The translations under genes were made by a program, and so were the position numbers. Source: Epiperipatus broadwayi (taxonomy: Eukaryota; Onychophora; Udeonychophora; Euonychophora; Peripatidae). From it: a stretch of DNA of 64,000 nucleotides. Below the pieces are notes generated by a model. It had not been told where the DNA came from, made no database searches, and saw only the letters and a list, made by a program, of their open reading frames with translations. This document shows, piece by piece, positions 32,745 through 43,223 of the stretch. Every line of letters starts with the position of its first letter. Position 1 is the stretch's first letter. The stretch lies in the NCBI GenBank assembly GCA_028023455.1, contig JAQFVV010006353.1, positions 1,736,001 to 1,800,000 on the forward strand. The letters are read 5' to 3'.

Positions 32745-33598
32745 TAAATAAAATATCCGTTAATTAAAAAAATATTGTAATTACAATTGAAATAATATTC
32801 TTAGGTTTAAAACAATTAAAACATATTAAATCCTCAGAAGTTTTCGGTTCTTTCTACCTCTCACTCATTAAATTCAAAACAAAAGCAAGAAATTCATCAA
32901 TTCAAATTCCACTATCTGATTTTAATGTTAGAAGTTGTCATTTATTAATGCTTTTATTCTGTTTATAAAAATTGTCTTTAATTTTTCTTTTACTATGGTT
33001 TCTCTCTTCATGAAGAATTTTCATTTTCAAAATTAAATTTAAATTTATATTTAATGTTTTTTGTGATCAAAGAAAACTGAAGGAGTATTAAATCACCATT
33101 ATTTTTATTTTTCTATATAACAATTCATGTTCCTTCAATCTTTTCTCAATATTGACCTAGATTCCCTTATATGATAGATAAATCACAAAAAATTTGATAT
33201 ATGACATTACTTTTTGCTTGACAGTATGCATCCTTAGAATTATTGACTAATTTATTAATATTGTTTGGAACATAGAATGAAAAATAAACACATTCTTATA
33301 TAAATCCTTAAAAATTTCACTTGTGGATTTGAAATAAATGGAATAGATATCCATTTTTTACTATTAATCTTCATTTCTTTTAAATTATAATAATTTTTTA
33401 AATTGAATAAAGTATTGTTTATTTGTTCCATTTTATAACACTCAGCAATTCCTTGGCAAATATCTCAATAATTTTCAGGTTATCACTTTGTACGACTAAT
33501 TTTTCATTCTGAAACAAAAAGATTTAAACTTTGTCATTGGATGTTACAATTTATATATCTCTTTTTGAGTGGATTAATAATTAGTTATATTTATATGT
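32745..33598 (-). pseudogene. Penelope-like element, minus-strand arm
   Basis: Reverse complement of 33612-34530 over about 800 bp, including the linker, GIY-YIG region and 3' UTR. Stops and small indels interrupt the frame. It meets the plus-strand copy head to head near 33600, with 5' truncation points at the centre. This gives a palindrome of about 1.7 kb. Insertion by inversion of the 5' part (twin-priming-like) or paired insertion are possible explanations. Confidence 0.82.
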
Positions 33599-33611
33599 TT
33601 GGAGGAGAAAT

Positions 33612-34530
33612 ATAAATAAAACTAATTATTAAGCCACTGCAAAAAAGAGGATATATAAATTGTAAATCAAAAGTACCAATGATGCATAAGATGGCAAGTT
33701 TTAAATCTTTTTTGTTTCGGAATGAAAAATTATGTTGTTACCAAAGTGATAAACTGAAAAATATTGAGATATTTGCCAAGGAATTGCTTGATGTTGGTTA
33801 TAAAATGGAACAAATAGACAATACTTTATGTCAATTTAAAAAAAAATTATTATAATTTAAAAGAAATGAAGATTAATAGTAAAAAAATGGATATCTATTC
33901 CATTTATTTCAAATCCACAAGTGAAATTTTTTACGGATTTATATAAGAAAGTGTTTAATGTTTCATTCTACTTTCCAAACAATATTAATAAATTAGTCAA
34001 TAATTCTAAGGATGTCATGCCTGTCAAGCAAAATAGTAATGTCATATATCAAATTTTTTGTGATTGTATGCTATCATATATAGGTGAATCTAGGTGCAAT
34101 ATTGAGAAAAGATTGAAGGACCATGAATTGTTATATAAGCGTGTAAAAAATAAAAATAATGGTGATTTAATAACTCCTTCAGTTTTCTTTGATCACGAAA
34201 AAACATGTAAATATAAATTTAAATTTAATTTTGAAAATGTGAAAATTCTTCAAGAAGAGAGAAACCATAGTAAAAGAAAAATTAAAGAGGCAATTTTTAT
34301 AAACAGGAATAAAAGGCATTTAAAAAATCGACAAGCTTCTAACATTAAAATACAAGATTCGTGGAATTTGAATTGATGACGTTTGCTTCCGCTTTTGTTT
34401 TTGAATTTAATGGCAGTTGAGGCAGGTTAGAAAGTAACCGAAAGTACTTCTGAGGATTTAAGGATTGTTTGTAATTGTTTGTAAACCGTTAAAAATATTA
34501 TTTCAATTGTAATTTTATATATATATATAA
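33612..34530 (+). mobile_element. Penelope-like element (PLE), 5'-truncated
   Basis: Covers the end of the RT region, linker, GIY-YIG endonuclease and 3' UTR, ending in (TA)n at 34518-34530. From 33680 the frame reads MASFKSFLFRNEKLCCYQSD and NIEIFAKELLDVGY, typical of the PLE RT-to-endonuclease linker. The next feature, starting at 34531, is a hammerhead-bearing tandem unit. RT catalytic motifs are absent. Confidence 0.85.
33921..34376 (+). CDS. GIY-YIG endonuclease domain of a Penelope-like element
   Basis: The 151-residue open frame is the C-terminal endonuclease that nicks DNA for PLE insertion. Visible: VIYQIFCDC (residues 41-49) as the GIY-equivalent strand, SYIGES (52-57) as YIG, R58 and R64 for the catalytic helix, H68, H92, and E123 in KEAIFI as the metal-binding Glu. 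C47 and C49 lie between the GIY and YIG strands as in the CCHH-type PLE endonucleases. The frame is broken just upstream (stops around 33850-33905), so no full RT-EN protein is possible; the first Met is arbitrary. The domain looks intact and better conserved than the other two PLE copies, consistent with a younger insertion. Confidence 0.88.
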   Translation: MKFFTDLYKKVFNVSFYFPNNINKLVNNSKDVMPVKQNSNVIYQIFCDCMLSYIGESRCNIEKRLKDHELLYKRVKNKNNGDLITPSVFFDHEKTCKYKFKFNFENVKILQEERNHSKRKIKEAIFINRNKRHLKNRQASNIKIQDSWNLN

Positions 34531-34625
34531 AACAATGAGGATTGCCAATTCCTCCACAAGCTTTGTGATAAATGCTTAGCCAGAGCCAGCACTTAAAATA
34601 TCTCTGTCAGGAACCCCTCCCCAAA

Positions 34626-34666
34626 CCCCTGACCATGGTTTCGTGCTTTGGAACTCCTCAGAGAGG
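34626..34666 (-). ncRNA. Hammerhead ribozyme motif, monomer 1
   Basis: Minus strand: stem I CCTCT/AGGGG (34662-34666 with 34626-34630), CTGAGGA (34655-34661), stem II GTTC/GCAC with CAAA loop (one T-C mismatch), GAAA (34639-34642), stem III ACCATGGT (34632-34639), C17 at 34631. Predicted cleavage between 34631 and 34630. All catalytic-core bases are present. Confidence 0.8.
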
Positions 34667-35048
34667 TGTCAGGGTAGGTTCAGACACTAGATCTAAAAAT
34701 ACCAACCCAAAGCCAGCATTTAACTTAAAGTTATCTATTGAGTGGAAAATCTGAAATTTTCAGACTTCTGCATGTCTTCAAACCCAGCTATCCAACTCAA
34801 ATAGCTATATGGGGCTGATAGATCTTCAGCCATACCATATATTAGTCATCTTAGCAATATAAAAATTGCATAAGACTTATGGCAGAGACTATAAATAGTC
34901 AAAATAAGAGTCACAGATCACATGACCCTATCTCTTAAGCTTGTAAGTTATAAAACAATGAGGATTGCCAATTCCTCCACAAGCTTTGTGATAAATGCTT
35001 AGCCAGAGCCAGCACTTAAAATATCTCTGTGAGGAACCCATCCCCAAA

Positions 35049-35089
35049 CTCCTGACCATGGTTTCATGCTTTGGCACTCCTCAGAGAGG
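35049..35089 (-). ncRNA. Hammerhead ribozyme motif, monomer 2
   Basis: Minus strand: CTGAGGA (35078-35084), stem II GTGC/GCAT with CAAA loop (35066-35077), GAAA (35062-35065), stem III ACCATGGT (35055-35062), C17 at 35054, stem I CCTCT with AGGAG (one mismatch). Core intact and stem II fully paired. Exactly 423 nt from the same position in monomer 1. Confidence 0.84.
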
Positions 35090-35264
35090 TGTCAGGGTAG
35101 GTTCAGGCACTAGATCTAAAAATACCAACCCAAAGCCAGCATTTAACTTAAAGTTATCTATTGAGTGGAAAATCTGAAATTTTCAGACATCTACATGTCT
35201 TCCAACCCAGCTATCCAACTCAAATAGCTATATGGGGCTGATAGATCTTCAGCCATACCACCAC

Positions 35265-36830
35265 ACACACACACACACATATATATATTGTAGGAAAAAT
35301 TCTTGAAAATGACCATAAAAATGGTTGAAATATAGGAGAAATTGTTTATTTTAAACATTGGCTACTTTAGATTTAATTTACACATTGTATAATTTACATA
35401 TAGTTTGTAGAAATAATCCTTGAAAATGACTATTGAAATGTTTGAAATATAGGAGAAAGACTGTTTATTTTAAACATTGGCTGTGATGATGCGATTTGCA
35501 TATGGCAGCCAATTATCTATGTGTAGTTATGATTTAGTTTACATATTGTATAATTTATATATATTTTGTAGGAATAATCCTCAAAAATGACCATAAAAAT
35601 AGTTGAAATATAGGAGATTGTTTATTTTCAATATTAGCTATGATGATGTGATTTACATATGATCAGCAATTAACTATGTGCACTTAGATTTAGTTTACAT
35701 ATTGTAAATACTTAAACAGGCTTCAACCTATAACGAATGTGCCTTAAAATTTCTAATAGTCAAGCAATATTATTTTGCCGGTAGAGACATCTTACAAACC
35801 ATGACACAAGATAGTGACTTTTATAAAGATAAGAGTGGCATCTTATCTTTAATCTAAATTTCTGCTTATGTAGGCCAATCTGAAACATCCTGATTTGGGA
35901 GCATGAAGTTGTTGTTCTCTTCAATGTTTCAGTCCACTATTTTCTTTACTAATTAAACTTCGCAAAATTTTGCGCTCAATAAAATATAATTACAACTTTA
36001 TATATTGTATAATTTATATATATTTTGTAGGAAATAACCATAAAGAGACTGTTTATTTTAAACATTGGCTGTGTAGATGTGATTTATATATAATAGCCCA
36101 TTTGCTATATGTACTTTAGATTAAGTTTATGTATTGTATAATTTGTATATATTTTGTAGGAATAATCATCAAAAATGATCACAAAAATTGTGGAAATGTA
36201 GATTGTTTATTTTAAACATTAGTTGTGATGATGTGATTTACATATAATAGCCAATTAGCTATGTGGTTATGATTTAGTTTACACGTATAATTTATATATA
36301 TTTTGTAAAAATAATAGATGAAAATGACCATAAAAATGATTGAAATATAGGATAGTGTTTTAAACATTGGATGTGATGATGTGATTTATATATGATAGCC
36401 AATTTGCTATATGTACTTTAGATTAAGTTTATATATTGTATAATTTATATATATTTTGTAATAATAATCCTTGAAAATGATCATAAAAATAGTTGAAATA
36501 TAGAAGAGAAACTGTTTATTTTAAGCAATGACTGCAATGATGGGGTTTACATCTGATAGCAATTGGCTATGTGCTCTTATGATTTAGATTACATGTTAAT
36601 TTTGTAGGAATAATCTTTGAAAATGACTATAAAAATGGTTGAAATATAGGAGAGAAAATGTTTGTTTAAACATTGGCTGTGATGTGGCTTACATCTACTA
36701 ACTAATTAGCTATCTGCAGTTATAACTAGTTTACATATTCTATTATTTATATTTTTGTAGGAATGATCTTTGAAAATAACCATAAAATGGTTGAAATATG
36801 CAAAAACAAATGATTCACATAATAAATCAG
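35265..36830 (+). repeat. 150-160-bp satellite array, about nine units, interrupted
   Basis: The word (G)ATTTAGTTTACATATTGTATAA, split ATTTAGTTTACAT/ATTGTATAA, or its ATTAAGTTTAT variant recurs at 35370, 35532, 35688, 36120, 36272, 36422, 36572 and 36725, spacing 150-162 bp. Each unit also has GGAATAATC, GACCATAAAAATGGTTGAAA, ATATAGGAGA, TTTTAAACATTGGCTGTGAT and ATAGCCAATTAGCTATGTG. Units are diverged. A family C element interrupts it at 35708-35985. Confidence 0.85.
35708..35985 (+). mobile_element. Family C element inserted in the satellite
   Basis: Satellite sequence stops at ACATATTGTA and resumes at TATATTGTATAATTT. Between them CTTAAACAGGCTTCAACC, AAGATAAGAGTGGCATC, GTAGGCCAATCTGAAACATC and GGGAGCATGAAG match the 8.3-8.9 kb repeats. 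The clean interruption gives the size of one family C insertion, about 280 bp. Confidence 0.72.
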
Positions 36831-37379
36831 AATTTAAAAATGGCACAATGTGTGAAGTATTTTATGTATTTTAAATTAGTAGACCATGAGGGAAGGGGGA
36901 GTAGATTACTTATTAATAATGACTAAGAATACATTAAATAAATTTCGGAAAATATCAATTAAAAACATACTGCTCTCTTTAATTAGATATTTATTTTCCG
37001 AAATTTATTTAATTTTAATATATATTTTTTTAATTTCATTTTAAAATATATGTCTGTTATAATTTATTATTTTTTAAATTATATATATTCAAGATTAAAA
37101 TTGAAAAGTATTTGAATAAAGTGTATCTCTTGCTTAAGTAATAAATTCTTGTCCAATGGTTCGTTGTAAATTTTCCCAAATGGTAAACATTACTAACGTG
37201 AAGACAAAATGAAAAAAATGGCCTAAAATCCATGGCTATTTTATTACTATATAGTACTACATCATGGAACAGGAGCCTCCTCATATGTTTCAGGAAATTA
37301 ATGTCTCCCCACTCATACATCAACATGTTGTTATATATATTTAAGTGTGCCTTGATATATGTCTTGGATATATTTTTTA
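36831..37379. other. No gene; A/T-rich palindrome
   Basis: AATAAATTTCGGAAAATA (36938-36955) pairs with TATTTTCCGAAATTTATT (36990-37007), an 18-bp near-perfect inverted repeat. Overlapping short frames on both strands at 37057-37462 lack domains. Confidence 0.5.
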
Positions 37380-37565
37380 AACATCACATGATTACCATTT
37401 CTTATGCTTACACAAGCTGTTATCACAGAGGCAAAACTCTCCATACAGTAGTGCCACTCTGACTTGCATTGAGTAGGACTACTATATGAAGAGTTTTGCT
37501 TCTGTGATAATGGCTTGTGTAATCTTAGGAAGTGGTGATAATGTGATGTTTAGTGGATTAATACA
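37380..37565. repeat. Hairpin element E, complete copy
   Basis: Ends ACATCACATGATTACCATTTC / GTGATAATGTGATGTTTAG pair, then TTACACAAGCTGTTATCACAGAGGC (split TTACACAAGC, TGTTATCACAGAGGC) with GCTTCTGTGATAATGGCTTGTGTAA, and CTCTCCATACAGTAGTGCCA with GGACTACTATATGAAGAG. Arms about 80 bp, loop CTCTGACTTGCATTGAG. MITE-like; defines the family. Confidence 0.8.
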
Positions 37566-37639
37566 ACTTCTGCACAATATGATAAGGTCTAGAGGTTATT
37601 AAAAAACCAAAGACACAAAAAAGGTATAGATGCTGAAGT

Positions 37640-37965
37640 GAGTTCAGATCTGTATGACTATATAAGCAAATGAGCTTGAATTAAAAGCATTATTGGATTT
37701 TCATTTTGGACTCAAAGCCTTAAAATTAACTAAAAAGGTAAAAGGTAGGTGCTGGAGGGTTGCATTAGTTCCTTAGGTCTAGATGTGATGCTCTCAAATT
37801 CAAGGCTCCTCACTGAAATCACAAGCTGGAAACTAATCTCAGGATATTGGATGAATAGGCATTAGATAGGGATTTTATGCACAAGCCTTTCTGCATCCAT
37901 TAATTACTCTGACTTGCATTGAGTGGCGCTACTGTATGGAGAGTTTTGCCTCTGTATATATGAGT
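37640..37965 (+). repeat. Decayed family B repeat plus element E arm
   Basis: 37690-37860 matches 11860-12000. It includes CTCCTCACTGAAATCAC, AAGCTGGAAACTAATCTCAGG, a broken hammerhead (CTGAAAT for CTGATGA, GGAAAC retained). 37905-37960 holds ACTCTGACTTGCATTGAGTGG and CGCTACTGTATGGAGAG, an element E half. Confidence 0.55.
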
Positions 37966-38165
37966 GTGTTTATAATAGTGTGTAGAGTTAGATGAATGCT
38001 ATTCTATTGTTATAAAATTTCCACAATGCCAAAACTTATGGGTTCAAACTTTTTTGTAAATATTTTTATATAATAGAAACATCCTTTTTCTGATCATCAT
38101 CATCATTATTATTTTTTAAGTGCATAGATAAACTTAAAAAAAAAATCAATTAAATTTACATAAAT
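37966..38165. other. No gene seen
   Basis: Unassigned, with an ATCATCATCATT run near 38094. Confidence 0.4.
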
Positions 38166-38900
38166 TGAAATGTGATGTGATGTACTGTAGCTTCTCCTTA
38201 AATAGAGTCAAGAATCTCTCAACAATTATGCCCAGAGAAACCTGTTAGCCACTTTATTTCCATTCTCCAGTCTAAGTTTTCCCATATTCTGCTCCATCCC
38301 ATTTCCACAACATAATCTTTGTCAACTCAATGGCCTTTATATCAAAATCCCCCTTATCTTTTCCCAAACCCAACATAAAAACCAATAACACACTTTCTGT
38401 ATAATCACTTTGTTCATATTTATTCTTCCATAACTTTATTATTTGTACCCTTTCTGCTTTCAAGCATTTACATTCAATTAACAGATGCCTAATATTTTCT
38501 ATTCCTTCCTTACACAATTTACAGACTAAATCACCCATATTTTTCCATTTCCATGTATATTCTCTTGTTGCTAAAGATCCCATTCGAGCCTTAAACAATA
38601 AACTACTTTCCTTGCTATTATCATAAATTAACTCACACCTAATGTTCTGTTTACTTTTATATATATATTTAAACTCTTTTTACTCTCCATACAGTTTTCC
38701 ATCTCTCCAACTTCCTATTTTTTTTATTAATGTATCTATTCTTTTATTCCATTCCTTACCAGTATAACACTCAACAATCCTCCTAACACAATCATCCCAT
38801 CTTTTGTACAAATATACTGATATAAATTCTTTATCCAAATCTTTTGCATACCGCATTACTTTTCTCACCCATCCTGTTGATGTGATGTGATGTATCAAAT
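38166..38900 (-). pseudogene. LINE 3' portion with zinc-knuckle domain
   Basis: Minus strand. The longest frame (38272-38598, 108 residues) reads MFKARMGSLATREYTWKWK, GDLVCKLCKEGIENIRHLL, IECKCLKAERVQIIKLWKN. C-x2-C ... H-x4-C is the zinc-binding motif after the RT domain in several LINE clades. Upstream, 38680-38898 encodes GWVRKVMRYAKDLDKEFISV and KRWDDCVRRIVECYTGKEW. The 3' UTR reads GCTAACAGG-TTCTCTGGGCAT and ends at TGATGTGATGT (38170). Another TGATGTGATGTGATG run bounds the 5' side (38878-38892). Best copy of this family; not full length, two frames. Confidence 0.85.
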
Positions 38901-39189
38901 GAATTACATTAGTGACCTCTTGTGGATTTCAATTTAATTAAAATAATTTTCTTAACACTGGAATACTTATGTGACAGTTTAAATCCAGTTTTCATAAATG
39001 TGTAAATCATGAAGTTTTCCTCAGCGCAAGTCATCCTCCTGACAATTTTGCAACATACATACAAGATCTGGACGATGAATTTCGGTGCCTGAGGCAAAGC
39101 TTAAAAAGTTGACTTTTATTTGAAAAAGCTTATTAAAAATGATCTACTGAACAAAATGATATAAGTAAAAACTTGTAATAAGTATAACT
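38901..39189. other. No gene seen
   Basis: A 62-codon minus frame (38909-39097) has no recognisable domain. Confidence 0.4.
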
Positions 39190-39275
39190 ATAACCATTAG
39201 AAACCAGTCAACACTTAGTCAATCCCAGTATAGATATCAATCAAGAATTTCAAACTGTTGTCAAGGCAACCTCCT
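39190..39275 (+). repeat. Repeat family S, single-unit copy
   Basis: ACCATTAGAAACCAGTCAAC, TTAGTCAATCCCAGTATAGA, TTTCAAACTGTTGTCAAGGC, AACCTCCTTTTAA. Same order as 20951-21030 and 21190-21215 but only one 61-bp unit, so it represents the unexpanded state. Confidence 0.75.
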
Positions 39276-40619
39276 TTTAAAAATATAATATATATATTTA
39301 AATACACCATAAAGTTTTCTCATATTGGTGCATTTGTCAATTTGGAGCCTAAGGTAGATGTCTCGTCCCTCACATATGAGATTAGCATTTGTATTTTGAA
39401 ACGATCTAGCAATTTCTAAAACAGTAATTATTAAAAATTTTACAATTTAAAAAAAATGCATTTATAAATTTCATAAATATCTATGTTATGATTTTATTAA
39501 TAGGTTCATTGGCCATGATAATGGCGAATACTTTTCTTTTTTTAAGTGCCAATATATACTACAAAACCACTAAGACATAACAAGACCAACAATAATGATT
39601 ACTAAAACTTACACTAGATGGCATAAAAGTAATAATTTTCCAGCAATGGCACTGGCCAAGCTAATTCAAATTACAGTATTTACATGTTTTATTCCGGGTA
39701 TGACTACTTGGGCGGGTTTCGCTGTCTTTAAGACCAGACTTCTACCCTACACTGCACTAAACTATACAGCGCAAGTTTATTGGTTTAATAAATACAATGC
39801 TTAGCAACGTAAACATAATATGCGAACAGATTTAATAGCTATCTGGTATAATTGATTAGCGCTTAGGCTTATAAAAAATAATATTAAAGTCGGTACGTAG
39901 TGCGCTTGGTAGGAATTGTGGTTCCTACTTCACTGGCGAAGCAGCGTTTATTCTTTATTCTCAATTAAAAAACTCGACATCACTTCTTTTGTATATCTGC
40001 AATGTACTGTTTCATCTGTCTTTTATATACGAGGCAATCGGTTTGAAAGATTCGCTGTAAATTACTTTTAGCGCCTTAAGGCTTTTGTTTTCAATGTCGA
40101 TACATGTTTGATTGACGTTTTTCCTTTGATTGACAACTTATTGAATACCATTCATTCGATCAGCGAATGTTTAACCTACAATTATTTAACGGTTAAACAT
40201 TTGATGAATGACTAATCTATATCATGTTTGATTAAAACTATTTGAGGATTAAATTAAATGGTTTCGAATGTTATAATCATCAGTCTAGACATCAAGTTGC
40301 ATTACTGATGTTCAAAAGAAATCAGACAAGAAATTGTTGTTCGAATAATAAATCAAACTGTAGTTAGAGGATTCTTTCCTTTAATTTTAATATAAGCTAT
40401 GTTCTATTAGTAATAAATTTAAAAAAGAGAAACATTTCCCTTTCTTACGTAAGTTTGTTTCGTTTATATTTCACTAAAAATATTCTGTAGTAAATCTTTT
40501 TTCTTTTAAAAAAAAAAAAACATGGTTTAAATAAAACAACATATACACCTTACATAAACACTTTTCACTGCAATTTATTTCTATTACGTAGCCACTCCTG
40601 AATTATTTTTACTTCCCTC
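39276..40619. other. Unassigned; less AT-rich block 39590-40030
   Basis: 39590-40030 has more G+C and several CG pairs. It includes a 69-codon plus frame (39595-39804, MITKTYTRWHKSNNFPAMAL...) with a hydrophobic middle, ending in TAG. There is no recognisable domain, no clear splice partner and no second copy here. Could be the start of a host gene, a promoter-proximal region or a foreign fragment. 40030-40619 is AT-rich. Confidence 0.3.
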
Positions 40620-40670
40620 TATAGTGAATCGATAACGGTTGAAAACGATGAATGTCGCTAATAAATTTCT
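40620..40670 (+). repeat. RTE-like 3' terminus, opposite orientation
   Basis: AATCGATAACGGTTGAAAAC and GATGAATG are the reverse complement of 14396-14430 (CATCGTTTTCAACC-TTATCGAT). It faces the minus-strand RTE copy starting about 190 bp to the right. Confidence 0.55.
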
Positions 40671-40829
40671 GGAGCTTGCGAAAATTGGTCAAGCATAGGT
40701 AGTAACGCATCAATGGATGTATTCAAGTCCCATAATTATTTAAATCAACTTTAATCTTTTTTATGAGGAGCCTTTGCAGTATTTGTCTATGTTGGAGATA
40801 GTAGATATTGATTAAGACAATGTATATTG

Positions 40830-42850
40830 TTTTTTGAATACCTATAATATTTTTGAGTCATCATCATCATCGTCAAACATTATCAATCCACTGCAAGATG
40901 AAGATCTCTCTGACTTCAATCCATCATATCCAGCCTCTAGCCTTTTTCTCCACATCACTCCACACTTTTCTTACTTCATCCATCTACCTCACATGTGGTT
41001 GCTTTCTGAGTCTTTTACAATCTCTTGGAATCCAGTTTAATATTTCTATTGTACATCTATTATCATCTCTTTTAACAATATGCTCAGCCCAACTTCACTT
41101 CAGTTCTTTAATTCTTTTAACGATATCAGTAACACCCATTTATTCTCTTATCCACATATTTCATTTTTGATCTCTTCTTGTTATTCCTAACATACATTTC
41201 TCCAGACTTCATTGAATGGTCTGAAGTCTCTGTATTGAGTCTCTATTAAGTGTCCAAGTCTCAGATTCGTAAGTAAGAACTGATTAAACACATTTATTAA
41301 AAACCTTCCGTTTCAAACACACTGGCATATTTCCTGTTAATATTAAGTTATTTCTACCAAAAGAACTCCAACCAAGTTTAATTCTATGATTAATTTCATC
41401 CATGTTTTCATCTGTAGTAATAATATGACAGGTATTTGTAGTTGTTAACTTCTTTTAACTTGTCATTACCAATGTTTATTTTTAATCTTTTAAAAAAATT
41501 CATTGAACATTACTTTAGTCTTTTTAATGTTTACCTTTCATCTGATAACTCCTGAAACATTACTTGAATCTCTGAAGCATTACTTGCAAAAACAACTACA
41601 TCACCTGCAAAATGTAAATGACTTAAATAATCTCCATTTACTTTCACTCCTTTAGCTTCCCATTTTAATCTACAAAATACTTCTTGCAACATTGCTGTAA
41701 AAAGTTTGGGAAATATGGTCACCCTGTTTTACATTCTTCTCAATGTTCACCTTCCTAGTATCATTATGTAAGCTAACCATTGTTGTTGCATTTTTATAAA
41801 TATTCTTCAGAATATGACAACACCCTGGGTGTATGCCTTGATGATTGAATGCTTTAGTAATTGAAGAAATGTTTATAGAATCAAATGTCTTTTCATAATC
41901 TACAAATCCAAAGCATAATGGCAACTCATAATCATTGGTCCTTTCTTTAACTTCTCTCAATAGTCTGACATGATGCTTATAGAATCAAAGGACTTTTCAT
42001 AACCTATAAATCCAAAGCATAATGGCAACTCATAATCATTGGTCCTTTCTATAACTTCTCTCAATACTCTGAAATGACCCATTATACTAAAACCACTTTT
42101 AAATCTAGCTTAGTCTTGTAGTTGGTTGAATCCAAAGTTCTCTGTAAACAAGTTGTAATTATTTTGGTAAATTTTTTATATAAAATTGATAAGACAGATA
42201 GGTCTGTAATTTCTAATATCTTCTTTAGCATCTTTTTTTAAATATTAATACTACATTCTTCAAATCATCTGGTACATCTTTATCATTTAGGCATTTGGTA
42301 TATAACTTTGCCAAAAAAATTTCTATTTCTTCAACTGCTTCTTTTAAGTTATCTATTATAATTCCATCCTTACCCTGAGCTTTTCTCTTTTTCATAAATT
42401 GCATATCTCACATCTTCATTTAAAATCCTGCACAATTCAGAAGATACAATACTTGTAGGAGATATTTGTTCTTTATTACTATATAATTATTGATAGAACT
42501 CTTCTATTTCCCATTTCATGATGTCATCTCTCTTTTTAGTAATAATTCCATTTTTCCCCCTTATTGCAGATATATGTTTCCCATTAATACCAAAATGTTG
42601 TTTTACACTCTTGCTCTCTTCTATAGCTTTCTTTTCTAGTTCACAATTATATTTTTTTTTTATATCATTATCAACTTTTTTCATACCATTTTACAAAGTT
42701 TGGGATATTCAATCATTCTTAATGCATGATTTTATATATTTTCATATTGCTTCTTTTCTTCATAAATTCTCTAGTTTCAATAGAAATTTTACTGGTCAAT
42801 TGCTGCTTTTTTTAACCAGCTATCTTTGTTGCAGTTTTTAAAAGTGAATC
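40830..42850 (-). pseudogene. RTE-like LINE ORF2 relic, about 2 kb
   Basis: Minus strand, N to C: 42684-42487 gives KKVDNDIKKKYNCELEKK and GKHISAIRGKNGIITKKRD then EIEEFYQ (pre-RT region). 41960-41670 gives ELPLCFGFVDYEKTFDSI (RT motif A with catalytic Asp) and NIEKNVKQGDHISQTFYS (the R-QGD-LSP-LF motif). 41722-41531 gives VNGDYLSHLHFAGDVVVFAS, where the catalytic FADD box has become FAGD. 41170-40830 covers the RT-distal end. Motif order and FVDYEKAFDS/KQGD spelling fit the RTE clade. Frameshifts and the FADD change show it is dead. The endonuclease domain is missing. Confidence 0.87.
41874..42081 (-). repeat. 104-bp tandem duplication inside the RT domain
   Basis: 41874-41977 is repeated at 41978-42081 with about 95% identity by eye. 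It duplicates RT motif A: one copy encodes GFVDYEKTFDSI, the other GFIGYEKSFDSI, where the Asp is Gly. Post-insertion duplication in a dead element. Confidence 0.85.
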
Positions 42851-43190
42851 AGCTATTTTCCTATTTCATTCAAATCTGAACCATGGTCAAAATCTGTTAA
42901 TATTTGAAAGCAATTTGCAAGTTCTACTTTAAATTAATTAGAATTTTTCTGAAGATTAGGAATATCGACTGTGAATATTATTTTCCTTAATAATTTTTGT
43001 CTCTCTAGTTTTGCATTAACAAGTATTTTATATATCACTTTGGTAATATCCCTGCTATGTTGTATTACACCTGTGATGTTTGCATCTGGTAATAATTATT
43101 CAAAATTTTCATTTTAATGTCATGACATCCAAGAATCCTGTCATAACTAATCCATGTCAAATATATACACACTACCAACTTTTCACACAG

Positions 43191-43223
<33 letters not shown>

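Larger units (their letters stand above)
34531..35262 (-). mobile_element. Retrozyme-like tandem repeat: 423-bp monomer, 1.7 units
   Basis: Monomer one is 34531-34953 (423 bp); monomer two begins at 34954 and stops at about 35262, followed by (CA)n(TA)n. The copies differ at only a few percent of positions. On the minus strand each contains a hammerhead, GAAGACATG-AGA-GTCTG, CAGATTTTCC and AGATCTAGTG, blocks shared with family B at 17.2-17.4 and 28.2-28.4 kb. Two cleavage sites 423 nt apart would release a unit-length RNA, the hallmark of retrozymes. No coding capacity; small open frames in it are by-products. Adjacent to the PLE 3' end. Confidence 0.82.

Noticed and set aside
34572-35177. 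Two near-identical 60-codon frames
   Set aside because: They are in the tandem 423-bp monomers, on the strand opposite to the hammerhead; conservation follows from recent duplication.
37057-37462. Overlapping open frames on both strands
   Set aside because: Antiparallel short frames over an AT-rich tract and the element E hairpin; no domain.
40834-41170. Two plus-strand frames rich in Ser and His
   Set aside because: They are antisense to the C-terminal end of the RTE-like ORF2.
42518-42841. 107-codon plus-strand frame with hydrophobic stretches
   Set aside because: Antisense of the RTE-like pre-RT region; the hydrophobicity comes from Lys codons read in reverse.
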